Shown here one piece after another: positions 14,038-25,485 of a stretch of DNA of 64,000 nucleotides. The DNA comes from Exophiala sp. HKRS030 (taxonomy: Eukaryota > Ascomycota > Eurotiomycetes > Chaetothyriales > Herpotrichiellaceae). The number at the start of each line of letters is the position of its first letter. Positions within the stretch are counted from its first letter, which is position 1. The position numbers and the translations under genes were made by a program. A model generated the notes under the pieces. The model was not told where the DNA came from and searched no databases. It was given only the letters and a program-made list of their open reading frames with translations. Location: assembly GCA_023897205.1 (NCBI GenBank), contig JAHWDD010000001.1:744001-808000 (forward strand), given 5' to 3'.

Positions 14038-15733
14038 ATGCCTGGCTCAACTTCTTCCCATGGCTCCCATTCACGCACACGGCGGTAAGGAAGACATCCG
14101 ATTGACCCTGCCGAGATATCTTCTCGGTGTCACGCCCAACGAGTACTTTACTGACACTGTGTTTTTTGGTCCGCCCAGACGTCCTCACACTCCCACCCGA
14201 ACGACGAAACGCGACCTCACGGGCACCGTCGGCAACGCATCATGGATCTCCTCCGTCGTCAACCTCCTCAACACCATCGTCGGGGCCGGCGTGCTCGCGA
14301 TGCCCCTGGCCATGTCGCACATGGGTATACTGCTGGGGACGATCGTCATAATATGGGCCGGGGTGACGGCAGGGTTCGGGCTGTACCTCCAGACGCGGTG
14401 CGCCCGCTACCTCGAACGGGGGTCGGCCAGCTTCTTCGCCCTGTCGCAGATCACGTACCCCAACGCGGCGGTCATCTTTGACGCCGCCATCGCCATCAAG
14501 TGCTTCGGCGTCGGGGTCAGCTACCTGATCATCATCGGGGACCTGATGCCGGGGGTGGTTCGCGGGTTCGCCCACGAGGACAGCCTGAGTCCGTTCATGT
14601 TCGACCGGCACTTTTGGATCACCGCCTTCATGCTGGTCGTCATCCCCTTCTCCTTCCTGCGCCGGCTGGACTCGCTCAAGTACACCTCGGTCGTCGCCTT
14701 GATCTCCATCGGGTACCTGGTCATCCTGGTGGTCTACCACTTCGCGAAACACGACACCCTCCCCAACGGACACTACGAGACGCCCCTGCGCGTCTTCAAA
14801 TGGGCCGGCATCGTGCCCACGCTCTCCTCCTTCCCCGTCATCGTCTTCGCCTACACGTGCCACCAGAACATGTTCAGTATCCTCAACGAGATTGCGGACA
14901 ATTCGCACTTCCGCACCACCTCGGTGCTCTGCGCGTCCAACGGCACCGCGGGCTTCATCTATATCCTCGTCGCCATCACGGGCTACCTGTCCTTTGGAAA
15001 CGAGATTGGCGGAAACATCGTGGCACAATACGCGCCGGCCGTATCGAGCACCCTCGGCCAGGCCATGATTGTGGTTCTGGTCATGTTCTCTTACCCGCTT
15101 CAGGTCCACCCGTGCCGAGCCAGTCTCGACGCCGTGCTCAAATGGCGACCGAGCGACAAGTTGAAGGCCAAGCTGCGCTCTGCTTCGGCCACCCCGAGCT
15201 CGGTCGACTCCAGTCCGCCGCGAGACGTTCCCCTCTTGCCCGTGGCCAAGAAACGCAACACGGAAATGAGCGAGACTCGATTCGCCGCCATCACGACCGT
15301 CATCGTCATCTGTAGTTATATCGTCGCCATGACCGTCTCGAGCCTCTCTGCCGTCCTGGCCTACGTGGGATCGACGGGGAGTACGTCCATCTCGTTCATC
15401 CTGCCGGGTCTGTTCTACTACAAGATCTCTTCACCCGACTCGCCGCTCCATCAACGCCTGCTCAAGGAGGAAGACGACTACGACTACGACGATTCTGACG
15501 GTGCAAAATCCGACGACGAGAATGACCGATCCGAAGCTGGTGGTGGAGGAGAACACCAGACCCTGCTTGCAAACTCTGGCCTGCTCAGTCTGAGTGGTGT
15601 GAGCCTGTTGAAGCGGACGAAGAACCTTCGACGGAAATTGTTGAGGAGGTTGAGTCTCGCCTTGGCCGTTTATGGTCTTGTGGTTATGATTACTTGTTTG
15701 ATCATGAATACTTTTTTTATCGTGACTCATTGA
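14038..15733 (+). CDS. Vacuolar-type amino acid transporter (AVT5/6/7-like, AAAP family)
   Basis: Multi-pass transporter of about 533 residues. In yeast, relatives such as Avt6 export acidic amino acids from the vacuole; the substrate here is inferred only. The first membrane segment carries the family signature NLLNTIVGAGVLAMPLAMS, followed by about ten more hydrophobic segments. An acidic cytosolic loop (EEDDYDYDDSDGAKSDDEND) precedes the last helix. I prefer a two-exon model: ATG at 14038, exon 14038-14084, intron 14085-14178 (GTAAGG, ACTGAC branch, CCCAG), exon 14179-15733. This gives a short Ser/Arg-rich N terminus (MPGSTSSHGSHSRTRR). An unspliced alternative would start at an in-frame ATG near 14060. 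GC-rich codon use is marked in this gene. Confidence 0.88.
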
Positions 15734-17500
15734 GATCGAGATGACAAGAGGAATGAGGGAAGGGTTGTCTGGAGATTGTGGAAGGGCGTTGATTGGGTAT
15801 ATGGTACGCCAAATTTCTTTTTGGACAATAGAGCCGAGTTTTGGAAATGTCTCGCATCAGGCTTGACGAGTCTTCTAAGACGTGTTCTTGAATATGTACC
15901 TCGGCGTCCTCGATGGACGCATCACCTGTTCTATCTCGACCAAAAGCTGCGGACTAGGCAAGGTTCAGCAAGAGAGATATTATCTCAATATCAGGATATA
16001 TCCGACCAGGATGGCCCCCCAAGAGGTCCGAATACTATTGGTATATGGATCACCTCCGACTCGGCGCAGGACAGGAGAACCGATCAGACCATTCTGGACC
16101 ATTCTTTTCCTTTTTCTTCAACTTGGAAAGAAAGAAAAGAAAAGTGAAACCAGGGGGAGGAAATCGCATCCAACAACAATAACCACCACAGCAACAATCA
16201 ATTCGTCCCCTCCGTATCACTCAATGACCGACTTCTCAAGTACACGTGGTATGATTGGAATCATCAACAGCAAGCGATATTGGCGTCTCTTTTTTTCTTT
16301 TAAAAGAGTAAATTACAGAAGTATATATTTCTTGCCGTCACACCTCCCTTTATCAGGGACACCTCCCGGAGAACTTCCTTTTTTTTGGATTGTTGCCTGT
16401 CCTTTTACTTTTTGATTTTGTCTGTGCATGAGTACTCGGTACGGTTGAGAGTTTCTGCTTTGTGGTATCGGAGTGCACCGGGGTTTCTACTCTAGATATG
16501 ACGGTGTCGAGGGGGTGCATTATTTTTATCATCATCATCATCATATATCCATGAACTTTTTTTGGTACGGGAGTTACGGAGTAAGCAGTCTTGTATCATC
16601 TACAAACAAACAAACAAGATATGAATGAAAGAGAGAGGGGGAAAAAGAGTCTAGAAGAATTCACATGCATGCATCCCGAGAAAGGCACGTGGAGGGTTCA
16701 CTCGAGAGTAAGTCACACAGGGAATCCGTAGGGAGTACAAGGTAGAAATTTGTGTATTGAATCTCAAGATCAAAAACAAACGCCACGTACGGGGGATTAT
16801 CCCAATCTCCCTTCCCGATCATCATCATCATCATCATCATCCATCCGATCCCCAGCTGACCCTCGACAAGATATCAAAAACGAGAGCGTGTGAGGGAGTA
16901 GGGACGAAAGAGAGACCGGGATCCTTTGAATGCCCCCATTGACAAAAACAAATCAAACCCCCAAAAACAAATCAAACCAAAAAACAAATTGATCGACTTC
17001 TCTCAAAAAGGGTATCTTCTTTCATTGTCGATATCGCTGCCGCTGTCCGTCGCCACTGCTCGTCGCCACTGCTGAACCTGTTTCCCCTCCTGTCGTGGCC
17101 ATCGACTTATCCTTCCCCCCCTCCTTCTGTGTAATTCAAAAATAGATTTGTACAAAAAAAAATGTCGTCAAAAAGGTTGCTCGGTCGTTGGTCTCGTTCA
17201 TCATCCCTAGTTTCCGTATGTGTCGTGTTGCTTGCAAACAGAGAGCGAGAAAAAAAAACATGTAGATGTCGTGTATGCTGGCATGTACTGAACGGGAGGA
17301 CTGTAATGGACTCTGTAAAGTCGGGCGAGCCGGTCATGCCTGGTCTCGAAAACCAATGACGAACAGGAACCACCTTTCAACGCCGACTGAATATACCCCC
17401 AAATGATGAAACTGTAGAGAAGAAGGAAAAAAAAACGGTTGAAGTGTCCAGGGAGCCGCAGGTGCGTCATCGTGATGACCTGCCGGGGGAATCTGTGCAC
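15734..17500. other. Convergent 3' region, no gene seen
   Basis: Sits between the 3' ends of the transporter and the F-box-like gene. It holds simple sequence: T-rich tracts, ATC trinucleotide runs at about 16531-16545 and 16818-16841, a TTACGGAGTAAG word at 16574-16585, and two near-exact copies of ACAAATCAAACC between 16944 and 16989. No open frame looks real. Confidence 0.6.
16818..16841 (+). repeat. (ATC)n microsatellite
   Basis: About eight uninterrupted ATC units in non-coding DNA downstream of the transporter gene. Confidence 0.9.
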
Positions 17501-20500
17501 TCATGCATATCGAGGCATGGAGATGATTTTCGAGGTCTTTTCTTTCTTGCGTCTCTCTTGGTCTCGAGCCTGTTGGAGTTGTTGTTCCACAGACTTTGCT
17601 CCCATGATACTTCCAATGCCCAACCCTAGACCCAACAAATTCTTGCCGAGTCCCTCTCTCACGCTGGTACTTCCCGCGACGATTCCGGCCCTCATGCTCT
17701 TTCTACGCTCGACCTTTGCCTGGTATTCCTCGATTCCGAGAACGGAATTCTTGCGCTTCGGTGCATTTTCGATCCCGAGCACTTTCCAAGCCTTCACCCC
17801 TTTACTCGGACCTCGGCGTAACATGCTTTTCGGCCGCATCGTCGAATTTGCTGGAGTCACGAGCGGCGAGATTGTGTCTTGCCATTCGGCGTCATCGCTG
17901 ATTGAGATTGGGCTGATGGAGGTGTCGGTGATCGTGCCCGTCGATCGCTGTCTCTTATGTGCGATCGACGAGGTTGGAGAGCAATGCCCGTCACAGAAAG
18001 CCGTGGGCTGCCTCTTCGCCCGGTCGGGACTCGAGACTATCGATGGCGTGGGTAATTCTATAGGCGGTGCGAGGCGATGTTTGGCGTCTTTCGCATCGAT
18101 CGTCAGCAGCTCGATGGCTTTTTGGAGGTCAATCCCCGAACCAGTGTCACACATGGCGAGCGCCTTTCTCGCGCGAATCTCGCTGAAACCTAGGTCTTGC
18201 ACCAAAACTCTCATGGCTCTGTCCACAGGGTCTACCACGCCAGGTGTCGAAGCGTGGGATTGATCAGTGTTGCGGAAAGGTACTCGGGGTCCCGGGTTCA
18301 CGTAATCAACCGGAAACAAAGTAGCCCCAAGTTTCGTGCTCGCTGTCGGTGTCATTCCAAGGGTGTAAAACATCGTCGGATCGGCGGTCGGGGTAGCAGG
18401 GAACACCTGTGACTTGTTCATGGAAAGATCATTAGCTGGATCACAATCTGGTCGGATTTCAAGCCGAACGTCAGATTGTGCAATCATAGATATGGGCCTT
18501 CTTTTGAGCATGGTAGTGTCGATTCGGAGGGACTGAGTCTGGTTCACTGTCGTGCGTACTGGAGGAGGAGCCAGTTGTCGTTCGTCGAAAGATCTGGTGG
18601 GTCGGTGACTTGGTTTGCGCTGGTGCTGTAATTGAGGAGCAGCCATCGGGGTTATTGAAAATCGCGCAGCCTTGAGTGTAGCCTCCTCGAGAAGTCTTTC
18701 TTGATAAACCTGGGTGATTGCGGCAGTCAAGAAGGATGATCGGCTCTGCCCTGCAACCGGAGCGGGCCATTTCGTGAGGCTCAACATTCTGGCTTGATCG
18801 AACGAGCACGAAGAGAGGGCTAAGATTGTCTGAGGGCCCAGTGTAAGTAAATAGGAAATCCACTCTCCCAGATGCTGAGCTTCAGTAGTTGTTTCCCGAA
18901 GATGCCAGTTGTCAAAGACACCGGCTTTTTTGGCTTCAGATTCTCGACCCTGAAAGCCAGAAAGTAGTCTTTGCAAACATTGCCAGATCTCAATCATGTC
19001 CTCAAGCTCCCCCGTAGTGAGGCCGCTTCCATTTCCGACGGCAAAATCTGCGCCCATGTTCTTGTTGGCTGCCTTGCTACCGTTCAGCCAGTCAAGTTCT
19101 GCCTGTGGAGGGCTCGTTCTTCCCATAGTGTTACCGAAGAGGCTGCAGAAAGTCCAGATGCGCCAAAGAGCATTGTCAATCTGCTTGGTACGATCCTCGT
19201 ACTGACCGAGAAGTCCAACCAACACACCTTGTTTACAATTCGAGCCGCAGTGAGCAACAATGAAAGCTTTCAACGCCGTCAAATTCTTGCAATCGCGACG
19301 GTAGTCTTTGAGGACAAAGTTGCTGGACCCTTTAAGAGCAAGCGTGATTCGTCGAAATTCCCAGGCCGGTCGAGATGTTTTGAAGATCAAATGGCTTACC
19401 AAGTTCGACTCATTGCGATGGAATGTGCGGTAGAAGCCTTTGCTAACTATGGCCATTGATTGAAGATCTTCCAAGCTGTGAAGGTTGCACATGATCTTGT
19501 AAATGACTCGTTCCGCCGTTGATGCCGAGATTGGCTTGATTAATTTTCCACGTCGTGCTTTGACATTCTTCGGCTTGGGTTCATACGACCTATTCGACAC
19601 CGTGAGGTCGGCTGTGTGGCGGCGATACTCTTCGATTTCGACTCCAGCATGTCGTTGGGTTTTGGCGTCCGATGGTAACTGGTTTGTGTTTGGCACCTCC
19701 AGCTGTCCAGGTCGATGGTCTCGGACAGACTTGGATCTCCACGAGGGGAGCTCTGCCAATGCTTGACCGTCAGACGCGCGCCTTGCAGATGCACTCCTCG
19801 AGCTTAATGAAGAGGCTTGGACATTGTCTGGTTGGACGGAGAGTCTATTTGAAGGTCGATCTGCAGATGTGGTCCGGAGTAGAAGATCAGGAACTGAGAC
19901 GGATGCCTTTTGTGGTTCACGAGGTCCTGGTGGGAGCGGTTTGTCTAAGTTTGGTGGTGGCGACGGGAGTGTTACTGGCGAGGCAACCGTCGGGTAGACC
20001 TTACGTGGCTGTGATTGTGCTGCTGGAGAGAGGGCAGAATGAGTCGATAATTTTAACGGGTCCGGCTTCAGTGATGGGGCTTCTGAGAGGTCATAAGGTG
20101 ATTCCTGAACATAACTCGAGCTTGACGAATTTCTTGTGACCAGAGGAGAGTAGTCGCTCCCCCTCTGGCTGGGCTGAGAGTAACAGGATGATGATGTTGA
20201 TTCATTTCGAACCAGATCGAGCCTAGGGTGTTGAACTGCCTCTTCATTGAATGGCTTCATGGTTCCAATTACGCCATGCTCGGTCACTGTCGAAAGGCAA
20301 ATCTGTGGTTTCAAAGCAGTAGACCTTTGATGATCTGACTGGAATCTAGGCAGAGCTTCAAGGTGCTCGGACTTGTTGTATTCGTCAAAGAGGCCTAGCA
20401 GAGATCGTGTATCGACACGCGATAATTCAGGCAGGCGATGAGCCAGCAGATCGGACGAAGTGTCTCCGTTGTTATCAGTGCCATGCCGTCTGAAGAGGAA

Positions 20501-20542
20501 AGAAGAGCGATCTTTGCTTCCCAGACGGAGGATAGAAGTCAT
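17501..20542 (-). CDS. F-box-like and UBA domain protein
   Basis: Single open frame of about 1013 residues. The ATG at 20542 is used because the longer open frame begins at a TTG. The first 330 residues are Ser/Pro-rich and probably disordered. At about residues 345-385, after a basic stretch, STAERVIYKIMCNLHSLEDL followed by QSMAIVSKGFYRTF resembles an F-box, the SKP1-binding helix set of SCF ubiquitin ligases. Near residues 825-870, VDRAMRVLVQDLGFSEIRA and the residues after it resemble a UBA ubiquitin-binding domain. The C terminus is a short basic, Gln-rich helix. The combination suggests a role in ubiquitin-dependent turnover; the substrate is unknown. It lies convergent to the transporter gene. 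Confidence 0.82.
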   Translation of the reverse strand: MTSILRLGSKDRSSFLFRRHGTDNNGDTSSDLLAHRLPELSRVDTRSLLGLFDEYNKSEHLEALPRFQSDHQRSTALKPQICLSTVTEHGVIGTMKPFNEEAVQHPRLDLVRNESTSSSCYSQPSQRGSDYSPLVTRNSSSSSYVQESPYDLSEAPSLKPDPLKLSTHSALSPAAQSQPRKVYPTVASPVTLPSPPPNLDKPLPPGPREPQKASVSVPDLLLRTTSADRPSNRLSVQPDNVQASSLSSRSASARRASDGQALAELPSWRSKSVRDHRPGQLEVPNTNQLPSDAKTQRHAGVEIEEYRRHTADLTVSNRSYEPKPKNVKARRGKLIKPISASTAERVIYKIMCNLHSLEDLQSMAIVSKGFYRTFHRNESNLVSHLIFKTSRPAWEFRRITLALKGSSNFVLKDYRRDCKNLTALKAFIVAHCGSNCKQGVLVGLLGQYEDRTKQIDNALWRIWTFCSLFGNTMGRTSPPQAELDWLNGSKAANKNMGADFAVGNGSGLTTGELEDMIEIWQCLQRLLSGFQGRESEAKKAGVFDNWHLRETTTEAQHLGEWISYLLTLGPQTILALSSCSFDQARMLSLTKWPAPVAGQSRSSFLTAAITQVYQERLLEEATLKAARFSITPMAAPQLQHQRKPSHRPTRSFDERQLAPPPVRTTVNQTQSLRIDTTMLKRRPISMIAQSDVRLEIRPDCDPANDLSMNKSQVFPATPTADPTMFYTLGMTPTASTKLGATLFPVDYVNPGPRVPFRNTDQSHASTPGVVDPVDRAMRVLVQDLGFSEIRARKALAMCDTGSGIDLQKAIELLTIDAKDAKHRLAPPIELPTPSIVSSPDRAKRQPTAFCDGHCSPTSSIAHKRQRSTGTITDTSISPISISDDAEWQDTISPLVTPANSTMRPKSMLRRGPSKGVKAWKVLGIENAPKRKNSVLGIEEYQAKVERRKSMRAGIVAGSTSVREGLGKNLLGLGLGIGSIMGAKSVEQQLQQARDQERRKKEKTSKIISMPRYA

Positions 20543-21220
20543 GGCTCTCGGCGAGTATCTGGTCGACACCGCTCCAATCAAGCCAATGGTCTAAATTGCG
20601 GCCCGGGCTGACTCCCCGGATGCATTGCGTATGAACGCCGTAGTACAGACCAACGGATGGTTTGGCAAGCAGAATGAGAGATATTGTTGACAGGGACTTT
20701 GGGAGGGAAGTTTTGAGCAAGCTGTCGCTTGTTCAGTGTCGTTTGTCTTTTTGTCGGTGGTTGGGCCCAGTGGCATGAGGAGAGCTTGGAATATAGCCAA
20801 CTTGACCCAGTTCCTGGCCAGGCTGAGACTCGAAACGGTTTAGGAGCTGCTTTGGGGCGTGCTAGGTGGCGGGGGGCTAAAGATATCTGCAAATGGGGGC
20901 GGAGTAGAGGCGCAGGTCTGATACCGGCCAATCTGGTCACCTCAGGGCAACTGTCGTTATCATTGGCTTGTAGAGCGAGACGGCCTGGGGAACTGTTGGC
21001 AGTTCGGACAACCGAAGACGCGGACTCTAACTGAGGCTCTTACAGTAAGGCCTGCCACTGACACAAGTGAAGCCTTCTTACGTCGAAGCGAAGCAAAGCC
21101 TGCCGCTCTCGTCAGGGGAGATGTTGCAGAGGACGCGAGGGAGGGTCTATAGCACCAGAAACGCTGTCAAAGGGGGACTTCATCGTCTCTTTAATACATG
21201 CTCGACCAAAGTTGGCCATT

Positions 21221-21242
21221 GTACTCCGTATGTACGGAGTAC
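21221..21242. repeat. Perfect inverted repeat built on TACGGAGTAC
   Basis: The left arm GTACTCCGTA and right arm TACGGAGTAC are exact reverse complements separated by TG. It lies about 680 bp upstream of the F-box-like start codon, on the other side from its coding region. It could be a dimeric protein-binding site or a remnant of a dispersed short repeat. Confidence 0.9.
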
Positions 21243-21740
21243 GCGACTCGATGTCATGTCTCACATGGCGTTTCTTATTGTTCCCACCCTCCAATTGACC
21301 AAAACCTGGCATGATGTTCTCCAGCAAGCGGCAATTGATTCGTAGCGATTCAGCCAGCTTTGCTGAGTTTCCGGAGAGACGCATCCGATCCCTCGCCCAT
21401 TTGCGGTTATGGATTGGTCTTCATGCACCCAAATCGCTGGTCGCCGCCGATCCAGCCCTGGGCAAGACGAAGCGCTGGCTAGCGACCTCGTGGGAGAAAC
21501 TCATGACTCGCAAAGAGGGATTCGTGTAATCTGCGACCGCCTTGGGTTGTAATTTGAGATCTGCAATTTTCGTAATCGTCGAGTCAACAATTGGTAAGGC
21601 GCTGAGTTGGCGGTTGATGGTTGCGAGCCAAACCTTGAATCTGGGAAGTTGCCGTTCCCCATCCGGGCGTTGGCTTTGGCGTCCCGGACCACCGTCATAC
21701 GATTTGGGTCACTAAGGGGCACAGACAACAAATGTACATG

Positions 21741-21756
21741 TACGGAGTACGGAGTA
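21741..21756 (+). repeat. Tandem TACGGAGTA motif
   Basis: Two overlapping copies of TACGGAGTA, 500 bp from the inverted repeat made of the same word. Related single copies occur near 2013, 9728, 10099 and 16575. Confidence 0.9.
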
Positions 21757-22435
21757 GTAATATGGATACAATGTACGGATAAGCAATTAGCTACGACTCG
21801 ATGATAGGGTATTTCCAACAGGGCATCCCTCTATTTCTGCATGTTCTCTATGTACTATCGCGCACCTAGAGTTTCCTAATCTTAGATAGACTCAGGTGCG
21901 TACTGCTATGCACGACACGAAATCATCTCTATCTCGGGCTTTACAGCGCCACACCACATCATGCATGTTTAAACGACAAGTCGCCTTTGTCCTTCCCCTT
22001 AACTTCCACAGAGCATGCTAAGTACTCGTGAGAGTGAATTTGTTTCGGCTCTAGTTCGCCCCCAAGTCGCTCTCATCTCCACAAGTATGTTATAAGGCCG
22101 ATCAGGTCCTATTTGCTCCGAGGTGGCCTCGCTGGCCTTATATGCGAAGCTGATCCAGCTCCGGCATCTCTTCAAAGAACCGTCTCGACCTCACACTTTC
22201 GCCCGGTAGCCGTATTTCGTACGGGACCGAAAGTCGCTAAGTAATTTAAAGACGCCGTCCGTCTGTACCGACTCCAGTGCCAGACCCTTGGGCAGCAGCT
22301 ACTCGGCCCCTATGCTAGGGGCCGAGATTTTCTCAGCCTTGTGGATGGACGACTGACTGTTCATCCGAGTAAGCCTTGAATAAGAATTGCGTCCAATGTC
22401 GAGATGTATTTCGACATGAACACGGTGGCCAAAGT

Positions 22436-23376
22436 TCAAGGCTTCTTCCTCCTCTTGGCCATGAGCTTTTTGTAGTGAGCCTTCTTGCCACTTGTCTTGC
22501 TGTCCTGTATCTCTGCATACTTCCGCTTGAAGCGTCCCGTCTCTTGTTCCACTGTCATTGCCTCATCCACAAAGTTATTGGAACGGTCTTTCTTATTGAT
22601 CCTTGCGCTGAAGAATTCTGTTGGGCCCTCGATGACAGTTCCGGTCTGGGAGAACGTGGGTATCTTGCCTTTTCGGGTGTTTTTCTTATAGTGTCTATGG
22701 GGATCGAGGACCGACCGCATCTCGATGAGCTGGAGGTCACGCTTGAGTTGGGGAGTCAGGTTCGTCTTTGGTAGGTCAAACCATTTCGGACCAGCAGACA
22801 CTTGGTCATTCTATTGCGATCAGTACAAGAGCCTCACAAAAACAGATGTGAGATCAGATGGTGTTTGGTTTCCAAGTCAGAGTAACTATGAATAAAAGTG
22901 CTCTCATGGAAGCAGGGCGGGCCAGAATGGACTGCTGATCTGCGTCAAGAACAAAATGGGAATAATTTTCCTCATATGAGATGCTGGGTGGGTTATAAAG
23001 TTGTAGGAGGCACTTACAATTCTTTTCGACTTTCCAGGAAGTTCAACTTTTTTCAGGCTGTCGGCTAACTGTCTCTGGTCCTTTCCCACCGCAAGCTGAG
23101 GATTTGCCTGCGCAACACCACTGTGATCCTTGATGTAAATTGTCTGGTTCAAGTTATGCTGGAGCTTGGGTAGCCTAGGGCAATGTCAGTTGGGAATGAG
23201 ATGAGCTGAGCATCTAGAACCTACAATTTTCTTGATGAGGCTTTCTCCAGTTCACCGTTGTGCAGGCTGATCTCGGTCGAGGTGGAGGTCTCTGGCGCAG
23301 CAGCCTTCGCCCGGAGGCGTTCCTCAGCCTCTGACAAAAGTCGATCTATCTCGACATCATCCAGTAATTTCGCCAT
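22436..23376 (-). CDS. fcf2: Fcf2-family pre-rRNA processing factor
   Basis: Nucleolar factor of about 227 residues, close to the size of yeast Fcf2, which is needed for early cleavages of pre-rRNA in the small-subunit processome. Exons on the minus strand are 23376-23225, 23174-23018 and 22810-22436. The third exon holds the Fcf2 domain: AGPKWFDLPKTNLTPQLKRD, then LQLIEMRSVLDPHRHYKK, then GTVIEGPTEFFSARINKK, and a Lys/Arg-rich C terminus. Intron 1 is 50 nt (GTAGGT...CCTAG). Intron 2 is 207 nt (GTAAGT...ATAG), long for this locus, and could hide a small extra exon. The phases join cleanly without one. Confidence 0.9.
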
Positions 23377-25485
23377 CGTACGTGACGATTATCATGCACT
23401 TACATGACGACATGCAGAAGGTGCAAAGTGCAGTGGTATTATATCTTGGGAAATAAATTCTGAAGCATGAAAGGCCTAGTGCATTCGCAAAGAGAAAGTT
23501 AGCCGAGGGAAGATCTTTCAGCCTTTCTCAGCCTCGTCTCACTACAAGACCTAATCATTGGTTCCAAAAATTCAGCCTTACCACGGTGGGATGCTTTCTA
23601 AAGACTGTCTGGGTTCCAGATGGCATCACGTACAAAAGCAATAGGATTGTTTCCATTCACCAAGCTACGAGATTTTGTGACTTCAAAATGCTACTGGAAA
23701 TCATGTCCCGAGTGAAATTTCCGTGCTTCTGCGCACGTTTGAGTCTATGAGCTGAGTTGTGGTGGTAATAATGAATTCAAGCGTATGATACTACGCATAT
23801 GCGTACATCAAACGTATCGCATCACTCATGAACAATATATTATATGGTTAACTGTGGCTACAAAAAATCAGTTCAATCCAACAACAAGCTTGCAGCCGGA
23901 TCTTCGTCATGCCGAGGGTATCGGCAAAGAGCAGCTGAATGTGTTCTGCCAGCCAAGGGAATGATTGAAGGATGAATCAGTGGCATGGCCGACAAGGTCT
24001 CTCGGGCCACATCATGGCCTCACAACATTGAAAATTGTCTGATCTGAGTCCAAGGAAACAGTCCAAGAAGGGTTGCCACTCAGTTCGGCACAGTTGTGGA
24101 CTTGATGTCTGATTTCCTTGACCGAATACAGAAATACTAACCCGTCGGACCGAGAATGGCTCATGGTGTACAGAGAGACTGTCAGGCGACTGAAGAAGGG
24201 AGATAAGAATCGGAAACGTCACAATTGTATCGCGCTGTCACGCACCCTGTCGATGGTGGCAGCCTGGTGTGCTGTTGGGATGGTACAGACAAGTGCCGAA
24301 TGATTACTCCATCATCAGAAAATTTGCAGCTCCGCCTTTTGAAATGAAAAATTCTTACATCAGTCGTGGGACAGTAAGAGCTATTGTTGGTGCAGCAGCC
24401 TTGTCAAGCAAGAGGCCTTGATCAGGCCTCAACTTTGATTGGTGTACCTGACATGCCAGCACATATTTGCTGCCCGACCTGTGAGGCGACTTCTTTGAAG
24501 CTCTGCATGTCGGGTCCGGCAACCACCTTGACCTCTCAGACAATACATGATGCACCTTTCTGCAAGCCATAGGGCTGACCTACCTGAGTGCTTGACACCA
24601 TGATGTACTATGATGATCAGGATATTCAGGCACAGTCGAGATGCGAAGGCGAAGAGAGTGATGAAAGTATTGGACTATGAAAAGTTCGTGAGCGTGTTCT
24701 GTAGATGTGAGCGAGATGGCGATGCTGTCTCGCGTAGGGTTTGCAAGCCTGGACACGGAGTGTCTGACGGACGAGGTTCCCACCGTCATGGGCTATATAT
24801 ACGGTCGCTTTGAAGTGAGGCGGAGACTGCTGCGTCCTTATAGGCTCAAGACGGGTCGCGTTCCTAATGGTGGTTATGACGGTCAACTCCCATTGGCCAT
24901 GAAGCTTGTTGTTTGTTTTGAGATGGAAACTGTCCCATCGAGATTCACTCATAGACAGGGTGGCTACGAGAATAAGTATCTGGACATATAGAGAGTCGTA
25001 TCTCGTCGAGCTGTAGAGGCGGCTGTGCTCGGAGCCGGGAGTACTCAAAGTTGAAAAAGCCAGCGTCCTCCTTCCCCGCCTTCACCTTTTCTACTACTAC
25101 TACCTAGATCGCCGCCGCAGGCTTTGCTTCTACTTGTTCCATCTCCGTCATCACACGATCCTCACCGACATTTCCTGCAAGATCCTGTTTGGCCTTTACT
25201 ATCGTGCCTCGTGCTCGCAGGAAATTGTGCTCGTTGAAAATCCCTCACATCGAATCGGTGCGCTTCCCATCAGCATTTGCGCAACCAAGGACGCGATCGC
25301 GACACCAGCCTTCAGCTCCTTCGAACACACCAACTGAAGCCCTCCTCGTCACCTTAGTCTAGAACCTCGATCTCGGTCTACGTGTGACTCGGATTCCACG
25401 TGCGCCTTCTCTTGCGATATCGGTGTTCCTGTCGCCGTTGCGACTCTGCCTTCTCCTTCCTTCGTTCCGCGATAACTACCTCAGC
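23377..25485. other. Divergent promoter region between fcf2 and hapE
   Basis: About 2.1 kb separating two divergent start codons. No convincing gene. A perfect 14-bp palindrome (TACGCATATGCGTA) lies at 23791-23804 among other CGTATG-type words. The last 400 bases before hapE are CT-rich and likely its 5' leader. Confidence 0.6.

Larger units (their letters stand above)
20543..22435. other. Promoter of the F-box-like gene and intergenic DNA
   Basis: No coding region recognised. The notable content is a perfect inverted repeat at 21221-21242 and a direct TACGGAGTA repeat at 21741-21756. Both belong to a motif that recurs between genes in this window. Confidence 0.6.

Noticed and set aside
14240..15109. 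Minus-strand open frame of 289 codons
   Set aside because: Shadow of the GC-rich transporter gene; Asp/Glu/Arg/Gly-rich with no domain.
24626..25048. Minus-strand open frame of 140 codons in the fcf2-hapE gap
   Set aside because: Composition is unlike the neighbouring genes, with no motif and no matching exons.
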